Assembly: GCA_910576895.1 (NCBI GenBank)
Contig: CAJTJZ010000018.1
Coordinates: 36,258 to 41,969, forward strand
Origin: an uncultured Lachnospiraceae bacterium
GTDB taxonomy: Bacteria > Bacillota > Clostridia > Lachnospirales > Lachnospiraceae
Direction: 5' to 3'
DNA length: 5,712 nt
This document shows positions 1-5,260 of this stretch, in pieces. The position numbers were made by a program, and so were the translations under genes. The notes beneath the pieces were generated by a model, which saw only the letters and a list, made by a program, of their open reading frames with translations, searched no databases and was not told where the DNA came from. The first letter of the stretch is position 1, and each line of letters opens with the position of its first letter.

Positions 1-744
1 ATTTCGGGAGAGGATGATTTTTCTAAACTGAAAGATGAAATATATAAAACAGTGACATTTCTTTATCAAACAAAAGAGGCAGCAGTACAAGCAAAAAATG
101 ATTTTGCAGAAAATTTATCTAATATTGCACATCAAATTAAAACGAGAATTACTGCCATTTCTTTATCTATTCAAATGATAAAACAGGATGTCAGGAGTCA
201 TCATCTGGAACAAGTAAAAAAACAGCTTTTAAGGCTTACTTACTTAGAAGAATCCTTGCTTGTATTATCTCGTATTGATGCTGGAACATTATCTTTACAA
301 AAAAAAGAAGTCGATGTTTTTACTTTACTAATTCTTGCAGCGGATAATTTGCAAGAATTATTTTTTCGTTCTGGTACTTCTATTGATATACCAGAGATGG
401 GAGAAATGGGGATTATTGCTGATTTGGATTGGACAATGGAAGCAATCATAAATTTATTGAAAAATTGTATGGAGCATAATTATGGGGGAAGGATTCACTG
501 TTCTTATGTACAAAATCTTTTGTATACGGAAATTCTTATTTGGGATGAGGGGGAAGGATTTGTAAAAGAAGATATTCCACATCTTTTTGAACGGTTTTAT
601 CGAGGAAAAAATGCAAGTCAGGATGGTATTGGTATTGGATTAGCTTTGTCAAAAGAGATTATTGAACGCCAAAATGGAATTATACGGGCAAGAAATAAAC
701 AAGGTGGCGGTGCTGTTTTTGAAATTCGGTTTTATAGTCACTAA
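1..744 (+). CDS. Sensor histidine kinase, C-terminal part (5' end outside window)
   Basis: This is the cytoplasmic kinase core of a two-component sensor. The frame is open from base 1 with no stop, so the gene starts upstream; the internal GTG at 52 is not a credible start because coding similarity continues before it. Counting from base 1, the H-box is NIAHQIKT with the phospho-accepting His at residue 44. The N-box (NLLKNCMEH) lies at 151-159, the G1 box DEGEGF at 182-187, an F-box LFERFYRG just after it, and the G2 box GIGIGLAL at 209-216. All ATP-lid landmarks are present, so the domain looks intact. Oddly, the usual Pro of the H-x-x-K-T-P turn is Arg (residue 49). The sensor and membrane region is not visible. 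Its position directly before an ABC transporter matches BceS-like kinases of peptide-antibiotic resistance modules; the response regulator is presumably upstream. The kinase call is firm; the stimulus is inferred from context. Confidence 0.95.
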   Translation: MSGEDDFSKLKDEIYKTVTFLYQTKEAAVQAKNDFAENLSNIAHQIKTRITAISLSIQMIKQDVRSHHLEQVKKQLLRLTYLEESLLVLSRIDAGTLSLQKKEVDVFTLLILAADNLQELFFRSGTSIDIPEMGEMGIIADLDWTMEAIINLLKNCMEHNYGGRIHCSYVQNLLYTEILIWDEGEGFVKEDIPHLFERFYRGKNASQDGIGIGLALSKEIIERQNGIIRARNKQGGGAVFEIRFYSH

Positions 745-753
745 ATTGTAACT
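736..753. promoter_or_regulatory. Candidate response-regulator operator (BceR-box-like dyad)
   Basis: The core TCACTAAATTGTAA (738-751) fits the TnACA-N4-TGTAA pattern that I recall being described for BceR-type regulators of Firmicute peptide-resistance transporters, with one mismatch in the left half. The wider 18 bp is an imperfect palindrome, with 6 of 9 pairs complementary and matching AGT/ACT ends. It overlaps the kinase stop codon and ends 11 bp before the -10 hexamer, where an activator would replace a missing -35 element. The assignment is inferred from pattern and position. Confidence 0.5.
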
Positions 754-759
754 TTCATT

Positions 760-768
760 TGCTATAAT
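760..768 (+). promoter_or_regulatory. Extended -10 promoter for the transporter operon
   Basis: TGCTATAAT is a perfect extended -10 (TG at 760-761, TATAAT at 763-768). No good -35 hexamer lies 16-18 bp upstream; that region holds the dyad at 736-753 instead, consistent with an activator-dependent promoter. The predicted start is near 775, giving a leader of about 75 nt before the ATPase gene. It would let the transporter be induced separately from the kinase gene. Confidence 0.55.
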
Positions 769-793
769 AAAAATATCTTGAAAAGATGTTTTT
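769..793 (+). other. Weak AT-rich hairpin after the kinase gene
   Basis: Bases 769-779 pair with 783-793 around a GAA loop: 11 pairs including one G-U and only one C-G. The 3' arm ends in a run of T. It could be a poor terminator for the kinase transcript. A transcript started at the extended -10 promoter (about 775) would lack part of the 5' arm, so only read-through RNA could form the full stem. Its stability is low and the function is uncertain. Confidence 0.25.
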
Positions 794-850
794 TAAGTCA
801 TTTTTGTATAAGGATAGGTTTTATGAATAGCAGGAAAGGGGAATAGAAAG

Positions 851-1531
851 ATGGAGATTTTAAAATGCGAAAAAGTTAGTAAAATATATGGCTCTGGTAG
901 TAATCAGGTAATAGCTCTTAATGAGATTGATTTATCTGTTCATAAGGGAGAATTTGTGGCAATCATTGGAGCATCTGGTTCTGGAAAATCTACATTATTA
1001 CATATTCTTGGTAGTGTGGATAAGCCTACAAGTGGAAAGGTAATGGTAGATGGAACAGATCTTTCTAAATTAAATCAAACACAGGCAGCAATTTTTCGGC
1101 GTAGAAAGGTGGGACTTATCTATCAGTTTTATAATTTGATTCCAACACTAACTGTAGAAAAAAATATATTAATACCTCTTGCACTTGATAAGAAAAAACC
1201 AAATCGGGAATATTTTGAAAAAGTTATTAGTTCTCTTGGTATTTCTGATAAACTTGAGGCATTGCCAAGTCAATTATCGGGTGGCGGACAGCAAAGAGTT
1301 GCCATTGCTCGTTCCCTGATTTACCGCCCAGCAATACTTTTAGCGGATGAACCTACAGGAAATTTAGATCAGAAAAATTCCAAAGAGATTATGGATATGC
1401 TAAAGCTTTCTAATCATAATTTAGAGCAGACAATTTTATTAATTACTCATGATGAAAAGATTGCTTTGGAGGCAGAACGTGTAATTACAGTGGAAGATGG
1501 GCATATTATTAGTGATGAGCGAAGGAGGTAG
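851..1531 (+). CDS. ABC transporter ATP-binding protein, MacB/BceA-type
   Basis: This 226-residue protein is the ATPase of a transporter whose permease follows; it would act as a dimer on the cytoplasmic face. Walker A is GASGSGKST at 40-48, the Q-loop Gln is at 92 in YQFYNLIPTLTVEKNI, Walker B with the catalytic Glu is LLADEPTGNLD at 163-173, and the H-loop His is at 200 (LLITHD). The spacing and the ADEPTGNLD block are typical of the LolD/MacB/BceA family, and so is the length. The signature motif is unusual: LSGGG at 142-146 where LSGGQ or LSGGE is expected, although QQRVAIARSL follows normally. The start ATG is supported by AGGAAAGGGG at 832-841, 9 nt away. The stop lies 4 nt before the permease start, so the two are co-translated. 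The family is certain. Antimicrobial-peptide export or target protection is inferred from the adjacent kinase, and the substrate is unknown. Confidence 0.95.
   Translation: MEILKCEKVSKIYGSGSNQVIALNEIDLSVHKGEFVAIIGASGSGKSTLLHILGSVDKPTSGKVMVDGTDLSKLNQTQAAIFRRRKVGLIYQFYNLIPTLTVEKNILIPLALDKKKPNREYFEKVISSLGISDKLEALPSQLSGGGQQRVAIARSLIYRPAILLADEPTGNLDQKNSKEIMDMLKLSNHNLEQTILLITHDEKIALEAERVITVEDGHIISDERRR
1521..1527 (+). promoter_or_regulatory. Ribosome binding site fixing the permease start
   Basis: AAGGAGG is a near-perfect Shine-Dalgarno sequence, 8 nt before the ATG at 1536. It lies within the last codons of the ATPase gene. It decides the permease start in favour of 1536 (MWKDYSLS) over the in-frame codon at 1497, which lies inside the ATPase gene with no comparable site. 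Confidence 0.9.
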
Positions 1532-1535
1532 TTGT

Positions 1536-3758
1536 ATGTGGAAAGATTATTCATTAAGTTATATTAAAAATAACCGTTCTTCTAGTTTTTCTATTATCAT
1601 TGCAACTTTTCTTTCTGCTTTACTTTTATCGCTTTTATGTGGTCTATTTTATAATATGTGGAAATATGAAATTGAGAGAATTGAATTAGAAAAGGGTGGA
1701 TGGCAAAGTCAGATCACAGGAGAATTTGATAAAGAAGATATAGAAACTATAAAAAATTTTGCCAATGTAAAAGATGTAATCGTAAACGAAAAGGAAGGAC
1801 AAAAAGAAGAACTTGTAATTAATATTTATTTTAATAATATGAAATCTGTTTTTGTAGATATGGCTTATATTGCTGAATTTATTGGGGCTTCCTCAGAACA
1901 GATTGTTTATAACTATGAGCTTTTGGCAATGTATTTCATTCGTGATAAAAAGGATACAAAAGAAAGAATGGTATTTCCAATGTTTATTATTATTGTGGTA
2001 ATGGCATCTTTTTCATTAATTGTAATTATACATAATTCTTTTGCAGTATCTATGAATGCAAGAGTACATCAATTTGGCATTTTTTCAAGCATTGGAGCTA
2101 CGAAAAGGCAGATACAAGCATGTCTTTTACAGGAAGCAGCATTTCTTTGTGCAATACCAATTATCATTGGAAATTTGCTTGGAATTGCAGGCAGTATGTG
2201 GCTCACGCAGATGGCAAATGTTTTACTTGGAAGTGATAATAAAGAGCGTCATCAAGCAATACCTAGTTATGATTTCCGTGTTTTTTTATTAACATTATTG
2301 ATTACAGTAATAACCATATGGATTTCTGCATGGCTGCCAGCTAGAAAATTAAGCAAGATAACTCCATTAGAAGCAATAAAAAATAAAAAGGAATTACAGT
2401 TAAAACGTAAAAAAAATTCTTATTTACTTGCTATTTTATTTAAGGTGGAAGGAGAGCTGGCAGGCAATGCATTAAAAGCACAGCGAAAAGCTTTACGAAC
2501 AGCATCCATATCTTTGCTATTTTCTTTTATAGCATTTACAATGATGCAATGTTTCTTTACTCTTTCAGAAATTAGCACAAGAGAAACGTATTTTGAAAGA
2601 TATCAAGATGTATGGGATATTATGGTGACAATGAAAGATACACAAATAGATAATTTTAAAGAAATAGAAGAAATTCAGAAGCTTACGAAAGTAAAAAGTG
2701 CAATTGCATATCAAAAGGCAGCAGCAAAGAGAATGATTACAGAAGAAGAAATAAGTGAAGAAATGAAGTCCTTTGGTGGATTTTCTTATGCTTCTAATCG
2801 TGATGTAACACAAGTAGATAATGGATGGTTAGTAAATGCTCCTATTATTATATTGGACAATCAAAGTTTTTTGAATTATTGTAAACAGATTGGTATTACT
2901 CCAAGACTTGATGGTGCAGTGATAAGAAATCAGATACGTGATGTAACAAATCCTGATTTTAGACATCCTGATTTTATGCCTTATATAAAATATGATATTA
3001 CAAAAGATACTATAAGTATTTTAAGGCAATCAAATAAAGAAGAACTATCAGCAACGATTCCTATTTTATCTTATACAGAAAAAGTTCCTGCTTTAAGAGA
3101 GGAATATGCAACCATTGATTATTATGAATTAGTGCATTTTATGCCTGTGGCTTTATGGGAAAAAATAAAAGGACAAATAGAAAAAATAGAGGAAGATACT
3201 TATCTTTGTATTCTTAGTGGGGAAAATGCAGCATTAGAGGAATTGAATGGACTGCAAAATGATATTGAACAGTTTGTTGATCAAAAAGATAGAATAAAAT
3301 GTGAAAATCGTATTGCAGAATATGAAATAAATAACAAACAAATACAGGGAATTAAGATAATCTTTGGAGGTTTTTGTGTTTTGCTTGCGATTATTGGAAT
3401 TAGTAATGTGTTTTCTAATACCTTAGGATTTGTTCGCCAAAGGAAAAGAGAGTTTGCAAGATATATGTCCATTGGATTAACACCAAAAGAATTAAGAAAA
3501 ATGTTCTGTATTGAGGCATTTCTTATCGCAGGCCGTCCGATTTTGATTACAATTCCTTTCGCAGTTCTTGTGGTAGGATATATGTTAAAAATGAGTTATG
3601 TTGGGATAGGAGAATTTTTAGCAGAGATTCCATGGATTCCAATTATAATTTTTATGGCAGCTATTTTAAGTTTTATAGCATTTGCTTATTCTATTGCATG
3701 GAAAAATGTAAGTAAAATTAATTTGGCAGAGGTTCTAAAAGATGATACAATGATATAA
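1536..3758 (+). CDS. FtsX-like ABC transporter permease, 8 predicted membrane segments
   Basis: This 740-residue membrane protein is the partner of the preceding ATPase. Hydrophobic segments fall at about 17-41, 146-170, 200-224, 249-272, 320-342, 606-628, 664-686 and 701-724. This gives two FtsX units, each made of one helix, an external domain and three helices. The external domains are about 42-145 (around 100 residues) and 343-605 (around 260 residues, rich in charged residues). Both units carry the cytoplasmic coupling pattern after their second helix: 'FGIFSSIGATKRQI' in the first and 'FARYMSIGLTPKEL' in the second. BceB permeases, as described, have ten helices and a single large external domain, so this is a related but different architecture, closer to a duplicated MacB/LolC-type unit. 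The kinase and ATPase context suggests peptide-antibiotic sensing, export or resistance, but the substrate cannot be read from the sequence. Bacteriocin immunity or lipoprotein/lipid handling are alternatives. Confidence 0.92.
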   Translation: MWKDYSLSYIKNNRSSSFSIIIATFLSALLLSLLCGLFYNMWKYEIERIELEKGGWQSQITGEFDKEDIETIKNFANVKDVIVNEKEGQKEELVINIYFNNMKSVFVDMAYIAEFIGASSEQIVYNYELLAMYFIRDKKDTKERMVFPMFIIIVVMASFSLIVIIHNSFAVSMNARVHQFGIFSSIGATKRQIQACLLQEAAFLCAIPIIIGNLLGIAGSMWLTQMANVLLGSDNKERHQAIPSYDFRVFLLTLLITVITIWISAWLPARKLSKITPLEAIKNKKELQLKRKKNSYLLAILFKVEGELAGNALKAQRKALRTASISLLFSFIAFTMMQCFFTLSEISTRETYFERYQDVWDIMVTMKDTQIDNFKEIEEIQKLTKVKSAIAYQKAAAKRMITEEEISEEMKSFGGFSYASNRDVTQVDNGWLVNAPIIILDNQSFLNYCKQIGITPRLDGAVIRNQIRDVTNPDFRHPDFMPYIKYDITKDTISILRQSNKEELSATIPILSYTEKVPALREEYATIDYYELVHFMPVALWEKIKGQIEKIEEDTYLCILSGENAALEELNGLQNDIEQFVDQKDRIKCENRIAEYEINNKQIQGIKIIFGGFCVLLAIIGISNVFSNTLGFVRQRKREFARYMSIGLTPKELRKMFCIEAFLIAGRPILITIPFAVLVVGYMLKMSYVGIGEFLAEIPWIPIIIFMAAILSFIAFAYSIAWKNVSKINLAEVLKDDTMI

Positions 3759-3781
3759 AACTTAAAAGGAGAAAATATAAT

Positions 3782-4285
3782 ATGCAATATACAACAATGT
3801 ACCAATCACCTATAGGTGAAATATTTCTTACTGCGGATGAGATTGGTCTAACAGGGCTTTGGTTTGACACAGAGAAGTTTTATACAGATAGTTTTGAGAA
3901 AGGGTATGAAAAAAAGGAAGTTCCTATTTTTGGAGCAGCGAAAAAGTGGCTAGATATCTATTTTTCTGGTCAGAAACCAGAGTTTATACCAAAAATGCAT
4001 ATCAGTGGTTCGTCTTTTCAACTTAGTGTATGGAAACTTTTACGCCAAATTCCATATGGAGAAACAACTACTTATGGAGAATTGGCAAAGATGGTAGCAA
4101 AGGAAAGAGGTATTTCCCGTATGTCTGCTCAGGCAATAGGCGGAGCAGTAGGGCATAACAGGATATCTATTATCATTCCATGTCATCGTGTTATTGGATC
4201 AAATGGAAATCTGACAGGATATGCAGGTGGTTTGGACAAAAAAAAGAAACTTCTTTTGTTAGAAGGTGTGGATATAGAAATATAG
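3782..4285 (+). CDS. ogt: Methylated-DNA--protein-cysteine methyltransferase (Ogt/MGMT)
   Basis: This 167-residue suicide DNA-repair protein moves an alkyl group from O6-alkylguanine or O4-alkylthymine onto its own cysteine. The active site is IPCHRVIG with the acceptor Cys at 134. The helix-turn-helix DNA-binding part starts at FQLSVWKLLRQIPYGETTTYGELA (Phe79, Trp84, Tyr98) and continues into RMSAQAIGGAVGHN. The C-terminal GNLTGYAGGLDKKKKLLLLE is typical. The hinge Asn (126) is kept, but the Pro that usually follows is Arg (127). The length fits a stand-alone Ogt with no fused Ada domain. AAAAGGAGA at 3764-3772 is a good ribosome binding site, 9 nt before the ATG. The gene begins 23 bp after the permease stop with no visible terminator or promoter between, so it is probably the last gene of the transporter operon. 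The function is secure; the link to the transporter is inferred. Orthology to ogt specifically, rather than another MGMT name, is a convention. Confidence 0.95.
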   Translation: MQYTTMYQSPIGEIFLTADEIGLTGLWFDTEKFYTDSFEKGYEKKEVPIFGAAKKWLDIYFSGQKPEFIPKMHISGSSFQLSVWKLLRQIPYGETTTYGELAKMVAKERGISRMSAQAIGGAVGHNRISIIIPCHRVIGSNGNLTGYAGGLDKKKKLLLLEGVDIEI

Positions 4286-4369
4286 TAAGGTTACTTTTTA
4301 TTTGTTTTTTTATACTAGCGGTTAAAAAATTAATCGCTAGTATAAAATAGTGTATATGACTAATCTTAC
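4285..4369. terminator. Nested palindrome between convergent genes, probable bidirectional terminator
   Basis: The central stem pairs 4308-4325 with 4330-4347 (18 pairs, one G-U) around an AAAA loop; its core is ACTAGCG/CGCTAGT. An outer pair of 9-bp arms, GTAAGGTTA at 4285-4293 and TAATCTTAC at 4361-4369, differs at one position and would enclose it. The location between two convergent stops (4285 and 4378) argues for transcription termination in both directions. However, on the + strand the T-run lies before the stem (4295-4310) and A residues follow it; the - strand also lacks a trailing U-tract. It is therefore not a standard intrinsic terminator. Confidence 0.5.
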
Positions 4370-4377
4370 AAGGAAAT

Positions 4378-4983
4378 TTAAAAGTTTATTTTCCTGTCTT
4401 TGTAATAATATTTTCGATCATGTTCATTAATTTCACGCATAACTTTACAAGGATTTCCAACAGCAACAACATTTGCTGGAATATCTTTTGTTACTACACT
4501 TCCTGCACCAATCACTGTATGATCTCCAATCGTAATTCCCGGCATAATTAATACACCTGCACCAATCCAGCAATTTTTCCCAATAGAAACAGGCATATTA
4601 TATTGATAAAGTTTTTCACGAAGTTCTGGTAAGATGGGATGTCCAGCAGTAGCAATAGTTACATTTGGTCCGAACATGGTATAATCTCCAACATAGATAT
4701 GAGTATCATCTACACAGGTTAAGTGATAATTTGCATAAACCATATTTCCAAAGTGACAATGATGTCCGCCCCAATTTGCATAAAAGGGAGCTTCAATATA
4801 AACACCTTCTCCGCAGTCACCAAGCATATCTTTTAACATTTCTGCTCTTTTTTTTGATTCCGAAGGTTTTGTTAGATTATATTCGCATAATTTATCTTGA
4901 TAAATCATTTGTTCTTTTATAATTTCTTTATCACCGGGAAGATAAAGTTCACCTGTATGCATCTTTTTTTTCATTTCACTCAT
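4378..4983 (-). CDS. Sugar O-acetyltransferase, LacA/Maa family (left-handed beta-helix)
   Basis: This 201-residue enzyme should transfer acetyl from acetyl-CoA to a hydroxyl of a sugar (galactoside, maltose or similar) in the cytoplasm. The N-terminal helical part (about 1-55, starting MSEMKKKMHTGELYLPGD) is the Maa-type cap. Imperfect hexapeptide repeats form the beta-helix from about 60 to 175. The block ATAGHP places the catalytic His at 115, the same number as in E. coli LacA, and Asn85 and Asp93 occupy expected substrate positions. Trp139 and the GAGVLIMPGITIGDHTVIGAGSVVTKDIP run form the CoA-binding coils, and VGNPCKV is the usual C-terminal signature. The length matches LacA (about 203). 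TCTCC at 4991-4995 reads GGAGA on this strand, 7 nt before the ATG. The gene stands alone, convergent with ogt and divergent from the secreted-protein gene. The family is secure; the true acceptor sugar is unknown. Confidence 0.93.
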   Translation of the reverse strand: MSEMKKKMHTGELYLPGDKEIIKEQMIYQDKLCEYNLTKPSESKKRAEMLKDMLGDCGEGVYIEAPFYANWGGHHCHFGNMVYANYHLTCVDDTHIYVGDYTMFGPNVTIATAGHPILPELREKLYQYNMPVSIGKNCWIGAGVLIMPGITIGDHTVIGAGSVVTKDIPANVVAVGNPCKVMREINEHDRKYYYKDRKINF

Positions 4984-5260
4984 TTTTGCATCTCCATTTA
5001 CTGAATTTTTAGTTTGTTAAATTTTTTAAAATATCATCAAATATTAAGTAACTTTATGATAATATTTTTGGAACTTACAATTATTATCGACTTTTTGTAA
5101 AATAATATAATAGTAAATAGTTTTGAAATATATTCTTTAGAAAAAAAATATATACTATAGCGATAGAATTTTATCTTGATAAACTTCTAAAAATGGTGTA
5201 TGATATATCTGTAACTATAAATAACTTTTTAAACTATTTTAGAAAGAAAGGGTGTTTACA
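4984..5260. other. Divergent intergenic region
   Basis: This 277-bp, very AT-rich spacer separates the leftward acetyltransferase gene from the rightward secreted-protein gene. It holds the ribosome binding sites of both genes and the rightward promoter at 5176-5204. Two small dyads are visible: TTACAA (5075-5080) facing TTGTAA (5095-5100), and CTAT-N4-ATAG at 5155-5166 just before the -35. Either could be an operator, but such short arms are expected by chance in DNA this AT-rich. I see no convincing leftward promoter pair, RNA gene or hidden ORF. Confidence 0.5.
5176..5204 (+). promoter_or_regulatory. Sigma-A-type promoter for the secreted GH43-like gene
   Basis: TTGATA (5176-5181) and TATGAT (5199-5204) are separated by exactly 17 bp, each close to consensus. 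Transcription would start near 5211, leaving a leader of about 50 nt that contains the ribosome binding site GAAAGGGTG (5246-5254), 6 nt before the ATG at 5261. The short dyad at 5155-5166 lies directly upstream. Confidence 0.65.

Noticed and set aside
52..54. GTG at 52 as the kinase start
   Set aside because: The frame is open and kinase-like from base 1, and no ribosome binding site precedes the GTG; the gene is simply cut by the window edge.
746..768. TTGTAA (746-751) as the -35 for the TATAAT at 763
   Set aside because: The spacing is only 11 bp, too short for a sigma-A pair; the extended -10 plus activator dyad explains the region better.
1497..1535. In-frame N-terminal extension of the permease (13 residues before MWKDYS)
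   Set aside because: It lies inside the ATPase gene with no good ribosome binding site, while the ATG at 1536 has AAGGAGG at 8 nt and begins a normal FtsX-permease N-terminus.
4284..4310. AGTAA-GG-TTACT followed by a T-run as an intrinsic terminator for ogt
   Set aside because: The stem is five weak pairs with a two-base loop, too unstable and sterically poor; the larger palindrome downstream is the better candidate.
4665..4922. Forward 85-codon ORF within the acetyltransferase gene
   Set aside because: It is a shadow of the reverse-strand gene, whose hexapeptide repeats and catalytic His are clear.
5075..5100. TTACAA-N14-TTGTAA dyad as an operator for the divergent genes
   Set aside because: Six-bp AT-rich arms are likely by chance here, and the dyad is not placed on a recognisable promoter.
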